From: Sweltsa coloradensis
Taxonomy: Eukaryota > Arthropoda > Insecta > Plecoptera > Chloroperlidae
Length of the DNA: 64,000 nucleotides
Assembly: GCA_024449915.1 (NCBI GenBank)
Contig: JAMZAV010000811.1
Coordinates: 248,001 to 312,000 of the forward strand
Reading direction: 5' to 3'
The notes beneath the pieces are model-generated. The model was not told the origin of the DNA and did no database searches. It worked only from the letters and a program-made list of their open reading frames with translations. Of the stretch, positions 12,346 through 25,860 are shown piece by piece. Positions within the stretch are counted from its first letter, which is position 1. The number at the start of each line of letters is the position of its first letter. The position numbers and the translations under genes are program-made.

Positions 12346-12864
12346 AGTGTATAACTATTAATAAAATTATAATTTAGAATTTTTCGTGCTAGTATTTCCA
12401 TGATTTATTCAACTAACGAATTTCCATTTATATCTCTGAATTACTATGGTTTTATTACAGTCCTATAACTCATCTCTGTTTACAACTTGAAAAATAATTA
12501 ATAATGTTATTTGCAAGTTATATTTAAAATACAAAATCATTATGTATTGGTAGTTAAGTATTTAAAGTAAGATGTTTCTTGTGATAAACATAATTTTAGT
12601 CTTCAATAAATGATATATCTAGTTAACACCGTGAAAAGATGAATGCATTGCACTCGGGGAAAGTTTTCCTTACGAATGATTATCATTACATTGTACGTAC
12701 GTTTTGTTTTTTTACATTGATATCAGTGGAATAACAGCCACACATGGTTGGTTTACGACAAGCCGTATAAAAAGAATAATTGATATGAAGCCCCTCGGCT
12801 TTAGGTTAGAATAACAGCAGTGAAGGACAAATTGGATATCTGTAATAAACATAGTTCGCCTCGA

Positions 12865-13010
12865 CTCAACCACACCATCCCTATTCGCACAGTATCAAGG
12901 TCATCCCGAATTATGGCCGAGCATTCCCGACCTCGACCTACTGTTGCCCGCCTCCTACGAACGTGGAGAAGGGTAGGGATTTCAGGAGGGCTCTAAAACA
13001 AACAAACGCC
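12865..13010 (+). repeat. Conserved module, copy 5 of 9 (interrupted)
   Basis: The module runs from CTCAACCACACC to CTCTAAAACAAACAAACGCC, where the foldback at 13011 begins. The module's usual continuation (CACACTAATTG...GAGAGATTTTG) resumes on the far side of the foldback, so the foldback inserted into an existing module. Confidence 0.85.
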
Positions 13011-13559
13011 AAACTGGGTGACTTGTCCCGGTACCTGAGTCGAGACCCTTCCTTTCATACATCCGCTCCGACTGGCGGAAACAATGTAATAAATCCTAGG
13101 AAATACTGCTTATTCAAATATTGAAAGTGTCGATTAAATCACACTTTTTATAAATATATCATTTTTTGTGAAAAAATTGACTTTGAAAATGGTGTTTAGC
13201 TGACAGATAATACATTTACAAATATACCCTTCTATTTCTTTTTTCTTGTATCTCAATTTGGAGCTTTATTTTTGCAAAACGTCCGATTGAATAAAGTGCT
13301 AAAATTGAGCTACAAGAAAAACAAAGAGTGGTGTATTTCGTCAATGTGCCCATCTGTCAGCTATACACAAAATTTCAAGTTAGAATTTTATACACCTAAT
13401 AATTTGATAACAAGTGTGATTTTTACTGACCACTTCTCTATTTAAAGCAAGATACACCACAGTATGTTTCTAGGGATTGTCATTTGAACGCCACCGGGGA
13501 TGGCATATTACAAGAAGGGTCTCGCTCGGGTACTGAGTGGACAAGAAACCCACGGTTTG
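13011..13559. mobile_element. Foldback element with ~220 bp arms, copy A
   Basis: It starts AAACTGGGTGACTTGTCC and ends GGACAAGAAACCCACGGTTT. Inner arm words include GAGACCCTTC/GAAGGGTCTC, GCTGACAGAT/ATCTGTCAGC and TGTATCTCAATTT/AAATTGAGCTACA. The arms pair over most of the length around a short centre near 13270. No coding capacity. It is the same element as 31911-32432. Confidence 0.8.
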
Positions 13560-14509
13560 AGTAAAGAAGATAGTCACACATAGAACAATTGAAACAGGAG
13601 AGATTTTGCAATCAACTTGGGGAATGTCAGATTTAGTTGGTCCTGGCTACACTCACTTCAAAATATTATTTGATATAATTATTTTAACACTAACAACATA
13701 TATGACATGCTTATTTCATCCCCCAATAAATAGTAATTCGTAAAACAAGTAATATATATTTACATAAGGGCATAGAGTAGACGAAAAAAAAACATCAAAG
13801 AATATTCTGATATGGCAGCACCAAAGCTTGTCCGTCAAATCTATCAAGCTTCCCATTAGCCAATAACCTACATTCTAGTGACATGTTTTTAGCTTAACCT
13901 TAAATGTTTGTTTGTTTATCGTTATTTATGTTTGAAATGGTAATATTAGCTAAGGAATTAATTTAAAAACCTGACGCATAATAAAGTTAACTGCTTTTAA
14001 GTTGTTTTTTATTCATATATTATTTTAATTATGATAAGTGCAACTATGGAAATCAATTTCTTTCTTAAAACATGTCCAATTGAATTGACTGTTATTAATC
14101 CATCCAGAAATTTAAATTATTTATTGTCATACTGGCCCGAATTTTTTGTACGTTAAATTGTTGACACCACAAATAAAATATCCTAAAAAAGTATACTGAG
14201 CTTAATTTATCTATTGAAATAGTGGTATAATTTTGAAATATTGAATATTGATATTATGTTCTGGGATGTAACGATATGCATTTACTTACTAACTTATTTA
14301 ATGATAACATGATACACAATACAATATTATAGCCGCTTCAATCTTTTTTATGGATTAAATGCTTTGTTTTTTTTAATAAAAATATAGTTGAGAATTTTAA
14401 GAAAAAATTAGTTGGGTCTCTGATTATAACGTTGCCTGCGTTTTTTTGCTTTATGGATGAAAATGTCTATTTTAAATCTGCAGGGGACTCACGGAACAAC
14501 CAATTCTTT

Positions 14510-14668
14510 CTCAACCACACCATCCCTTTTTTGCCGTGTCCAAGGTCATCCCGACTGTTGCCGAGCATTTCCGACCTCGACCTACTGTTTCCCGCCTCCT
14601 ACGAAACGTGGACGAAGGGTGAGGATTTCAGAGGCTCTAAAAACACCCGTGGTAGAGAGTTAGCTCAC
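14510..14668 (+). repeat. Conserved module, copy 6 of 9
   Basis: The module is preceded by GTTGGGTC (14413) and a degenerate GGGACTCACGGAAC partner. Its right flank leads into AACCTGTTTGTTTTTTACGG and the large foldback. Confidence 0.88.
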
Positions 14669-14951
14669 TCTAATTGGCAACGAGGAGAATTTTGACAAAC
14701 AAATTGAGAGAATCTCAAAAACCTGTTTGTTTTTTACGGAATGGGATATTTGTTCTAAAATGTACAGACTTATTATTGTACACATGTTTTTTAGCCCCCA
14801 TTCTATGCACTTCTTTGATGTTGACATGATTCCAGTATCAAAACAACAGACTATTCTGATTTTTACCAAAGCTTTTCGTCAAATCTTCCAATGTTTCCTG
14901 GAAGCGATTAAGCTACTTCCAGTGCCATGTTTTTAGCTATACTTATTGTAG

Positions 14952-16446
14952 GGTCATTTTTTCACAAACACTTTTGGTGACTGTTGGACAGACAATTACA
15001 ATTTCTAAATAGATTTGTCTCAAAGGGTTTCATAAAAAAATAGACCCCCATGCACTCGCGAAAGTTTGGGCATAACTCCCCAGAGCCCCAAATCCATATG
15101 GCTGCCATTTTGCACTTCTGAAACTATCTTTGGCAATGGGATAGCTAAGTATCGCGTAGTATATGGTTTTTTAATAGTTTTGGGGGTCGAAGTATTCATT
15201 TCTAAAGTCGGTTTGGCGATTAGCTCCATTTTTATAAGGCTCCGAATCCAAGATGGCCGTCGATTTGCCAGTTGGATATCCATCTTCCCTCGGAATCGTA
15301 GTAGATCTTTCATAAAAGACTCGAGGAAAGTCCTGTTCATATAATTTTGAATAATTGAGAGTAGAGCTACCAGATATTTGCTCACAACTGTACTAATTGG
15401 TCAAAACTTCATGTATATAACGAAAAAATGTGCTCCTTTTATAGATAATTTAGTGTTTTCTAAGGTGCTGTGATAAGAGTGGTTATGGCACGATGAATTG
15501 AGAGACAGTAACAATTTCTCAAAGGATTTTGTCCTCTAGAGGAAGAGCCTACCGCCATGCCCTTGCGAAAGTGTGGGCATACTTCGTTCTGCCAGACCAA
15601 CATCCAATATGGTGCCATTTGCCAATGTCTGACCTATCTTTGCACTGGTTTGCCCTAACAATACTGTTTGGTATATGTTTGTAGGGTATTTTTGGTCAAG
15701 TATTTTCATTTTTACAGTCGTTTTAGTGATTTGACACTATCTTCTTCGCTTTAATCCAAAATGACTCGATTTACAGTTTGGTAATAGAAGTATGGAACAT
15801 TGTAATCCCGTGGCAACTTTAGTAATAGGAGAAATGTTTATGGTATAAATGTATTCGTATTGAACCGCATATTGTCCAGATTGATAATTGTTCTCTCAAT
15901 TCATTTGCATAACTACTCTTAAATCTTAATCACAGCACCATAGAAAATCGTAAATTGTCTATAAAAGGAGCCCATATTTTTGTATTATTACTGAAGTTTT
16001 GACCAATTAGAAAGGTGTGAGCCGTCTCTGGTAGCTCTACTGTCAATTAATTCACAATTATATGAACGAGGGCTTTCAATTCGAGTCTATTATGAAGTTC
16101 TACTACGAATCCGAGACCTTGATATCCAACTGCATCGACGGCCATCTTGGATTCGAAAATGGTTCTAATCGCCAACCGGACTTCAGAAATGAATTCCCCG
16201 ACCCCCAAAAACCATACAAACATATACTACGCGATTACTTTAGGCTATCCCTTTGCAAAGATATGTCGACGTGCAATTATGATGGCAACGCATAATTGGA
16301 TTTGGCTCTGCGTATGTATGCCCACACTTACGCGAGAGGCATGGGGGGATAAATTGTTTTATTAAAACCTTTTTTTTCCCTTAGAGAGACAAATACGTTG
16401 AGGAATTGTAATTGTCTCTCAACGGTCCCAAAGTGTCGAAAATGAC
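14952..16446. mobile_element. Large foldback element with internal repeat, copy A
   Basis: It begins GTCATTTTTTCACAAACACT and ends AAGTGTCGAAAATGAC. The left arm reads CAAGATGGCCGTCGATTTGC near 15250 and the reverse complement appears near 16130. The phrase CCCCCATGC...GTGGGCATACT occurs twice in the left arm (about 15047 and 15556), a direct repeat of about 500 bp. No frame longer than 121 codons is seen, and nothing is recognisable. Counterpart of 33771-35256. Confidence 0.8.
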
Positions 16447-18670
16447 GCGACGACTTAAGAGGTATAGTACCTATTTTAGTGCTGTGTTAGTGATACATAA
16501 ATTGATTACTATTCAGTGTGTGATTTTTTTGATAAAAATTCAGTATTTCAAAACTTGTCAAGTTGTGAGCGGATCAAATACTTTTCACAAGCGTTTCCGA
16601 AAGATAATTCAAAAATTATTTAAGGAAAACGTGTCGGCCTAAATCGAGTTTAGAACTCTTTGTGTTTTGGTTGCTCAAAATAAAGAAAAAGTGCATTTGA
16701 TTTAAATCAATGATTTTTGTTAAGTAAATCATTTGATTTAAATCTGATTTAAATCAAAACACCCTGTTGACTATGAACATTATTCTATGACCGCTAATAA
16801 TTTATATATTGGATATTTGGTGCATAATTAGTCAAAAATATTGCCATGTAAGATCATAGTTGGCCAGGTATTGGTTTTCTTCATTTTTGAGAAGCGCAAG
16901 ATTAAAATTAACATTGCTACCATCTTTGCGTAGGTATATGCTATTGATGATTTTCCGTTTCATCTAAACGTGATTATCATTTCTCCAGTTTTATCTTTTG
17001 ATTTTCCAACAATTCGTTATTTAATTAATTAAATATACGTGGAATGTTAAATTGTTTTTTATTTCATACAATTCATCTGTAAGGAATTTCAAAGTTTTCC
17101 CATTACCACAAGATAGAATCACAATTTTTATTGATGAAAAATGGATCAACTTATATTTTATTTTGGCCAAATGTTTATCAAAATAGATATTTTTTTAATT
17201 GGTATTGCTTCCAACAAACTTTGTTTTAACAACCGTGTTTATCCACAACTTTCAATGTAAACACACGACTTATTATATATCTACTTATATTGCAATTATA
17301 TTGCGTGTAAGAATATACATTTATTTTTATAAAGTTGATGTAATTATAATGGTCTTATTATGATTGTAATTTAAATTAGAAATGTCTTCATAAATATTTA
17401 AGTTTAACATTTAATTTTTCATAATCTTTAATCAATTTTACTTATTGTTAAATTAGATTGTAGTTTTGTTTTAAATTGTAAATTTATTTTTGTTATTCGA
17501 CTGTGTCCCTCATGTAAATGCAGACGTTTTTTTGTTATTTAAAAAAATAAAGTTGTACTGATACGAAACTATGTGTTGTTTGTTTAGAATTGCATTCTAA
17601 ATATTTCTCAAATTTTGTTTATTATATTTAAGAACACGTTATTTTTACTAAATCTTTTGATATATCTTTGTTTCGCTCTGTATACCAAAAATCTATGGTA
17701 CTTTCCTTCTTGGTACATCTTAAAACCAAACACTGTTCTCTGGCAAATTTAAGTAATCCAAGAAAAATACCAATACCCTTAGCCATGTATAGTCTACACA
17801 CGAAGCTAGCCGACCCTAGTCGAACATACACGATGTGAACCACGATTTTGCCCCCCCCCACGACGCGGACGTTGGTTTAAGAGCGTTTACTCACCCCTTT
17901 TTTAAGGCATTTCTGTTTGCTCTTCGGCTGAATGACATCACAGTTTGTTAGTAACACATTTTTAGACATATCTCCAAGGAAAGTGGAAATAAAGGTTTCT
18001 ATGTAACACATTCCGCTAAAATTTGTTTTGAAATAATTTATAAAAAATAAATTAGAGTTCACGAATTTCAATTTGGTTAAAGTCGCAAAATTGACTATAT
18101 TCGTGATTTTTTTTTTTTTGGCTGATCAAGTCAAAATTTTGAAAATCTATACTGTTGGAACGTCCATGTATGCTTTATTGACTAAGTTTGCCAAAATTGT
18201 ATATACGTAGGATCTTTTTGGTTTTGGCCGAGCAAACCGCATTTACTAACTATCAAAAGGGGGGTGAACCTCCCCACAAAGTGCTTTTTAAACCAATACA
18301 AAAGGTTTGTCATTCCTATTTTTATGATTTTCATAGTATTCTCACTCTATTATCGGAATCCTCATTAGGTTAGTTTTAATTTTAAAATAATATATTTTCA
18401 TTTTAAAATTTAAGTGCCCCGTGCATGTTATGTTGAAGTTGGCGACTTCAGCCGATAACGAAATGTTTGTAACTCGATGATGAAAAATATAGACATTTGA
18501 ACAGTCGGTGAGAAGACTCACGAGCCTAGATACTTGTATCGACCCCCCCCCCCCTCCCTGCTCTCGAGGTTGCCTCCCAACATAATCGTAAAATGGTAAA
18601 CATCTGTAATCACGCTTGTCTGTATTTAATAAATCTAAAGATTATTCCATTGAACAACTTATTTTTCCTT
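16447..18670. other. AT-rich interval, no gene seen (copy A)
   Basis: Contains a cluster of GATTTAAATC palindromes (16697-16765) and a C-run at 18542-18553. A ~110 bp stretch at about 18078-18190 is absent from copy B, which could be a deletion there between short direct repeats. No supported coding region. Confidence 0.55.
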
Positions 18671-18679
18671 TTTGTGTGA

Positions 18680-20655
18680 GAATAACCCTTCGTTCACTCT
18701 AGCCTGCTTCACAGGTGTGAAAGAAGCAATTAAGAGTGGCCAGTGGAAGTTGAATTAAATGTATAATCGAGCGGATTGTGCCAAGACGGCTGCAAATTAT
18801 TTCAGACGTTCTTTAAGTCATTATTTTCTCCCCAGTGCAGTCACCTAATACGTCTACTGGTATGACGGTCAGCATTCTTACCCTGTTGGGATTCTTGGCT
18901 CTTTACGTAACAGTGAATGATGTTTGAGGTGGCCATTGCGTAACTTACGAGTGGCAAAGCTATTGGCCCAGAACGGCATTCCTATTAATATTTTTGAAGC
19001 AGTGCATGAGTCGTTGTGCGTGGCCTCTGTCAGTGTTGTTTAATAACTGTATACAAAATGGGGTGTTCCCATCAAAATGGAAACAGGGCAAGTAATTCCA
19101 GTACTAAAAAGGTAGTCGTTATAAGGTTGTTAACAATCGTCCGATAAATCTCTTGTCAACGTTTTCAAAGTATTTTGAGTCACTCTCTTCACAAGCACAT
19201 TCTTCATCACGTGTCTAACAGTATTGCTCTTCAACAGCACGGTTTGTACCGAAACGGTTCTACAGTTAAATAACTTGCAAATTTTACTTGACAATGTATC
19301 TCTAAACCATGATAATAAAAGCTCAACTGACGTCCATATACACTGATTTTTCAAAAGCTTATGAACCGTTGATCTTCATTACTTTTTACATAACGGAAAT
19401 TGTTGGCAAAACGGTGGAATTTATTTATTAGAGCGTTATCTAACGGGTAAAGAAAGCAAACCTGGGGTCATTCTGAGCACCTCTATGGCAGAGTGCGTGA
19501 CCTCTGGTTGTCCCACAAGGTCGATTTTAGGGCCGCTTCTGTTTGTTTGTGTATGTTGACGACTTACCTAAATTGTGTGGAACATTCTAAGGTGATAATG
19601 TAATGCCGATGATGCAAAACTGTTTTGCCCAATTACGGTCAACTTCGACTGTAATCTGCTGCAGCAGGACATTGCATTCGTTATCTAGTTGGTGCGAAAG
19701 GACTGGACACTAGATCTTAACGTCAAAAATTAATGCCTGTGTCCCTTTCTTTGACCAATAAAAGAATAAGGACGATAAAATAATTACATAATAATTGGTG
19801 CACGTCTAATCAAGTTGCACGAAATAAAGGAACCTCGTGTCACAGTAAGGTCACGGTTTTTTTTTAAACAGCATTTTTTAATCATTCCTAAATCCATGCG
19901 TCCTACTGTGGTTTATTAGGGAGAAATGTTTTAAAGAATGTTTCATCAAACAAACATATGTATGCAGATTTTCAATCGTGCGTAGCACACTTGAATATGC
20001 CAGCCCTGTGTGGAACCCTAAGTAACAGCCATAAAACCAATACTGCCAGTTTAGAAAGTGTGCAGAGGAAAATGATTTAAATGCTTTTTTCAAGGCGCGG
20101 GTTCCTTATCACACGCGATAGTACATGGACATGTGGTTTTTCGCTGGGGGATTTCTTACTCTACAGTCTAGGCGTACGTCACTGACCTGTATTTCTTTAC
20201 AGATTCTACACAATTGCTTACGATAATAACTTGTGGGACAGGATAAACTTCCGTGTACCTTCTAGAGCGACTAGGCAAGCGGGGCATGTAGGTTTTACCA
20301 AATGCCGGTATAGATGTTTTTCGTTACCTTTGCCTAATCGTATTCCGGAAGTTTACAATTTTTCTAGCTCCGTCAGAGCTAGATCCATTACATGTGTCCT
20401 TGGTTTCTTTCAAGAAAGCAATTTCGTGATAATTGTGTTAAATTGTAATTTTATTTTTTTTATATTGCTTTGGACTATAACTTTCATGTTTCTTTTCCTT
20501 TTTTATAAATATGTTTGATACAATGTTCCTGTGGTATTTGTCATTTTTTAGGTATGTTTGCACACTGTATGTTTTGTACATGTGTCCAACGTTTTTATTA
20601 TCCGTCACTGGTGAGGCTCTTCCCTGTTAACGATATATTGAAAAAAAAAAAACAA
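18680..20655 (+). pseudogene. 5'-truncated Jockey-like non-LTR retrotransposon, copy A
   Basis: This is collinear with the element at 37330-39300, including the same 5' end and a 3' poly-A at 20640-20652. The reverse transcriptase region (about 18735-19860) can be followed only by switching frame many times: single-base insertions or losses occur every few tens of bases. The longest surviving C-terminal piece is at about 20231-20440. The endonuclease and ORF1 regions are missing in both copies, so truncation came before the 18.9 kb duplication. The density of indels is unusual against copy B and may be sequencing error rather than biology. Confidence 0.8.
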
Positions 20656-20689
20656 TAATACAAAAAAAAGAAAACAAACATTCCGGAAT

Positions 20690-23227
20690 TTTTTCTCTCA
20701 GTGTAGTTGAATGGAATCTTCGCTTGGCTCATCCAAAATCAATTCCGTTCAATACAAATAAAATTGCACTCACTGTTTTGTTTTTTTGTTTTTTTTTGGA
20801 AATATGTGAAAAATGTGGGTGTGTAATATGTGTGGTGAGATTCAGTTTTATTTTTGCAGCAATTATTTCTCAAAGTTGTAGTAGCCATATAAAACACGTA
20901 TTTACTCGGAAAAACCAGTTTTATACGGATTTAATAATTCACTGTGATTTTCTAAAAACGTTTCAGTTTTATTTAAAATCCTATTAGTAACGTTTTCAGT
21001 TTCATTAAAACTTATTAATAACACTTCAGTTTAAAGTTTCAAGACGATGTATTCAAAACGATTGTATAATGTTCACAGTATGATGGCTAAATAACCGATC
21101 GCAATTAATTGTATTGATTCTCTGGATAGCTCGATATGTTTGGGCGTTGGCGATAAAATCATCGTGAAAAGTGGAAGTTTAAAGTCACTAAATAACTGAA
21201 ATTGTGTTCAATACTAACACTCACAACACTCAACAACTATCACCCACCAATGTACCGCACTTTGAAAGAATAAAGTTATTTTTTTGCGGAAGTTTTTCAC
21301 TAAAAGTTGACGAGCCGGCACAAAACACGTCTTCACAAGTGAAAGACAGGGAAAATAATGGCTCGACTCACACGGTAAGAACGTTTGTTCATTGGTCTGA
21401 TTTAGGTGCACGCGGCGTTTCTCGTTCCTGATTGGTCGAGAGTCTGAAAGTCCCTCATGCAACCTCACTAGAGTGACGTCGACTACATCCGTTTCGCTCA
21501 AGACAAGATGGGCGTCCTATGACCAGTGCTACCCTTCAAATACCGCACCAAAAGACACTCTGCAACACTCAAATTTAATTAGATGTTGTCCAAGAATTTT
21601 TTTGACACTTTAAAGAGTATTTTTTTATACGAGGAAAAAAAACATTGACAATCGGATAATGCATGTAGGTGTTACAAGTCAAGAAATGTTTTAAAAATAT
21701 AAAAATTCGTAAAATTGCGATTTTCATATAAAACATTTTTGATTGCGCTCAATTTCAACGAATATATTAATTCATAAACTTAAGATTCTGTGAAAAAATC
21801 ATTACAAATCAAATAAAAAAGGTATTTTTATAATTCGAAGAAAATTTTTTTAAAAATAAAAAAAAAATCGTAAGTGCGATTTTAATGATAAATAGTTTTT
21901 TCGATGACGCCTCAATCAACGTGGCCGTTCTAAGTTCAGAGATTTCACAGCGCTCCATAAAATTTCATCGATATTGGAGTATCAGTTTTGCCGGAATTGT
22001 GTTAATAAACACACATAATAAAACCAGGAAAAAAAAATTATAAGGCCGCTCCCGAGAGTCGCGCCTAAAACATTTCGTGATTTTTTTTCTCCAGTGTAGT
22101 GAAATGGAATCGCTTGCTACGCTCATCTAATAATTCACTGTGATTTTATAACGTTTCAGTTTCATTAAAATCTATTAGTAACGTTTCAGTTTCTTTAAAA
22201 CTTATTAATAACACTTCAGTCTTAGTTTCAGACAAATTGTATTAAAAAATTAATTGTATAATGTTCACCAAGTGCCAAAATACCGGGGATCGCATTAACT
22301 GTACAATTCTCTTGAAGCTTAGAGATGTTTGGCGTTGGCGATAGAAACCATCGTGAAAAGTGCGAAAGTTTAAAAGTCACTATATAACTGATATTGTTCT
22401 AATATAACGACTCAACAACACTCAAAACTATCAACCCAAATGTTACCACACTTTTGGAAGAGCAATGAAAGTTATTTTGCGGAAGTTTTTCACTTAAAAG
22501 TTTGACGAACCGGCACGAAACACGTCTTCACAAGTGAAAGACAGGGAAAAGAATGAGGGATCGAATCACAATCTGTAAGAACGTTTGTCAATTTGTTCGG
22601 ATTTATGTCACGATGCGTTCTCGTTCCTGATTGGCTAGAGTTTGGAAAGTCCCCCCATCATGCAACTCACTAATACTGACGTCGACTACACTCCGTTTCC
22701 TCAGAACAAGATGGCGTCCATATTACAGTGACTAACCTTCAAATACGCACCAAAAAACCTCTCTGGCAACCAACGTCCACATTTGTAGATTTTTGTCCAA
22801 GAATTTATTTTGACACTTTAAAAGTATTTTTTTATACTAGGAAAAAATCATTCAATCGATAATTGCATGTAGTGTTGTACAAGTCGAAGAAATGTTTTAA
22901 AAAATCTAAAAAATCGTAAAATTTGCGATTTTCATAATTAAAACCTTTTTGATTGCGCTCAAATTTCACACAAATATATTTATTCATAAAATTAAGATTC
23001 TGTGACAAACTAATAATTACAACGAATAAAAAATGTATTTGTTATAGTCGAAGAAACTTTTTTTATGAATCAAAAAAAATCGTAAAATAGCGATTTTAAT
23101 GAAAATAGTTTTTTCAATAACGCTGCAAAAACGTGACAGTTCTAAGTTCATGAAGATTTCAAAAGGCCTCCATAAAATTTCATCGATATTGGAGTATCGT
23201 TTTTAGACCGGAAAAAAAATTTAAAAA

Positions 23228-23262
<35 letters not shown>

Positions 23263-23790
23263 TGTTAATAACACGGCGAATAATACAAACAGAGAAAAAA
23301 AAAAAATTTCGGATTTTTTTTCTCCATGTAGTGAATGAATCGCTTGCCTACGCTCATCTAATAATCCAATGTAATTTTCTAACGTTTCAGTTTCATTGAA
23401 ACTTATTAATAACCTTCAAGTTTTAGTTTCAGACAAATTGTATTCAAAATTAATTTGTATAATGTTCACCATGTTGGCCAAAATACCGATCGCAATAATT
23501 AAGTGTACGTCGATTCTCCTGGATAGCTAGAGATGTTTGGGCGTTGGCGATAGAAATCCATCGTGAAAAGTGGCGAATTTAAAAGTCACTAAATAACTGA
23601 AATTGTGTTCAATACTACCTCAACAACACTCACAACTTCCAACACCAAATGTACCGCACTTTGAAAAGAAGAAAGTTTTTTTTGCGGAAGTTTTTCACTA
23701 AAAGTTGACAAACAGGCACGAAACACGTCTTCACAATGAAAGTCAAGGAAAAAGAATGACTAAACTCACAATCGTAAGAACCACTGATTT
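20690..23790. repeat. Array of ~1.2-1.4 kb units, copy A
   Basis: Three units start at TTTTTTCTC...GTGTAGT near 20690, 22080 and 23310. Each contains, on the minus strand, remnants of the small membrane reading frame (CATCGTGAAAAGTG marks its start near 21155, 22350 and 23560) and its upstream block, then two ~160 bp subrepeats with ATCGTAAAATTGCGAT dyads. The reading frames are all broken here. Counterpart of 39330-42360. Confidence 0.85.
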
Positions 23791-24036
23791 ACACTTCTTA
23801 AAATCCCAAAAGTTAGGTTAAACCGGGATAACTGTAACGATGCATTCACAGCGCGGTCTTATGCCGAGGGTTCTTTAAATCGCCCCTCGAGATGAAATAT
23901 GTACAACAGGCCCTTGGTTCTATTTCAGGACCCTAGACCACTCATTGGTTCGTGACGAAGATTGTTCCTATTGTTCGATGACTAACTCAAACACTACCAC
24001 TCAGTATTATATTAATTAAAAATTAAAACCTAGTAA

Positions 24037-24342
24037 ATGGAAATTCTTTATAACATCTCAAAACTCTAAACAATAAAAGAAAAAAAACTGCAAAGTCTTG
24101 TATCGTCCCTTAAAAGGAAGTTGACGAGGAATATTATTATTACTTTTACTTTGCCGTGGTTGTTTTGGGCTGCAGCAAGACTCTTCGGCGGTCACGGAGA
24201 TTTCCTTCGTGATTTTAGAGTTTTAGCAAATTATTTGCTAAGCGCGTCGATGCCGTTTCTTGTTGTTGTTGGTAATGTAATGGAAAGGATTAAACAATAT
24301 AAAAAGCTTACATTGGCACTCGCTGGAAAAAAACAATCATAG
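24037..24342 (+). pseudogene. Small two-segment membrane reading frame, copy A
   Basis: It begins with ATGGAAATTC at 24037 and can be read through a basic stretch into TRNIIITFT, then on to VLANYLLSASMPFLVVV and NVMERI. Two hydrophobic segments are separated by about 30 residues. A frameshift lies near 24150, where copy B has one more base, so the open part is 24121-24342. The start codon is intact here but not in copy B. I do not recognise the family. It is divergently oriented to the array frames upstream. Confidence 0.35.
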
Positions 24343-25189
24343 AGCAAAACAAATTGAAAATTTACACGCAGCTTCTTTATATTTATTGGTCCCATGTTTG
24401 TGATATGGCAATAATGACTTTATATTGACATTTCGGACGATGAGAATGTGAATGTAAAGAAAGAACATAATTTTATACAACAGCGACGATATATAACCAT
24501 TGTTTACGTTTTTCTTTTTTTTGAGGTAATAACAAATTATAATGTTTTTAAATTTAAGCATTACCTCCGCTAGCTTTAACCAAAGAATTTTTATTGGTTT
24601 GGTGGGCTTAAATGGAAGATAAGACACCCATATTCCGCATCTTTGTAAAATTTGTTAATGGTTATTAAAAGGTCTTGATTTGCAATCTCTGTGTGTTCTT
24701 CAAAACAGTTTCCCTCGGCTATTTAAATAAACCATTTGTATTAAAGACAAATATGATTTTTTTTGCAGGAAGCTTTATTTTTGGTTACTAAGTATATGAA
24801 GAAATAGCGAATACATTTACAGTTTCACAGCATTTTTTAGCTGTTATGAACCCAATACAACTGGTTTACTTATATATTCTAAGTATTGTCTTAAAATTTT
24901 AGAGATGTTATACAAATAAGTTTCTATCGTTAAAGTTTTTTTGCTCTCTTTCCTTAAATATATAGATCGGATCTTATGCATGGCTATGGGGCAGTGCGCG
25001 TATTATTTTTGTTTAAAAATTAAATTTTTGTTTTTTGATTTGCCCAAGGCGGCGTTATGCTCATTAGCGGGGGAAATAATTTCAACAATGTATTTAAATT
25101 GCTTATTTTAGTTCCCTCTTTAATATTATGGAATTTGAGACAGTCAGACCTACAAAGAAATCGCTGGTTACATAAAATAGTTTATGTAA

Positions 25190-25860
25190 AATGACCAAAT
25201 AAATAAATTCGTATTTAGGGTGTACTCACGTCAGTCGCAAACTGAGTTTTCCATGGAGGACATTTAATAAAGCCGCCTAGCCAACCAGTAGGAGTCCGAC
25301 ACCATCGACGAGTGAACTATGACCAACTAGAAACCGGCATATTTAAGTATGAAACATCGATCAATGAAGCTGGACACTAATTCCACCCAGCGGCCAAAGC
25401 ACCCATATTCTATCAAGGCTGATTCGGACCAACCTAAAGGAATGTTAATTAATTAATTAGTTCGTATTTAGAGTCTACTCACATCAGTCATATTAACTGA
25501 GTTTTCAGTGGGGGACAGTAAACAAAGACCGAAGCCAACCCTGTGGTTCCAACGCAATCGACGAGTGAGTCGATAACCACCAAAGATCGATATTTTTAAT
25601 AGGATATATAGCATCAGTGTATGGACAGTGCGAACACCCGCGGATCAACGCCAGAATCAACAGGGGCCGATTTAGAACAACTTAAATTTATTATGTGCCT
25701 CGTTGCTAGGACGGGCTCCAAGTCACCGTTTTCACAAATTCCTAACCAAGACCTGATGGCCTTGAGTCCAAATCAGAAGTAAAAAAACTTCTGTTCATGG
25801 GCCCTATAGGCGGGAATGCGAATTGAGACGCTAACCACAAGACCAACAAACCTCACAATA
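25190..25860 (-). mobile_element. Two adjacent SINE copies, copy A
   Basis: Counterparts of 43745-44400: a headless body at about 25205-25440, then a fuller copy at 25450-25860. The body words CCACCCGCGGA, GGACGGGCTCCAAGTCACCG and GACTTGAGTCC-type sequence match other copies in the window. The right end holds a degraded tRNA-like head read on the minus strand. Confidence 0.75.

Noticed and set aside
15020..15385. 121-codon minus-strand frame in the large foldback
   Set aside because: The copy B counterpart is closed after 61 codons and the sequence is half of an inverted repeat, with no recognisable motifs.
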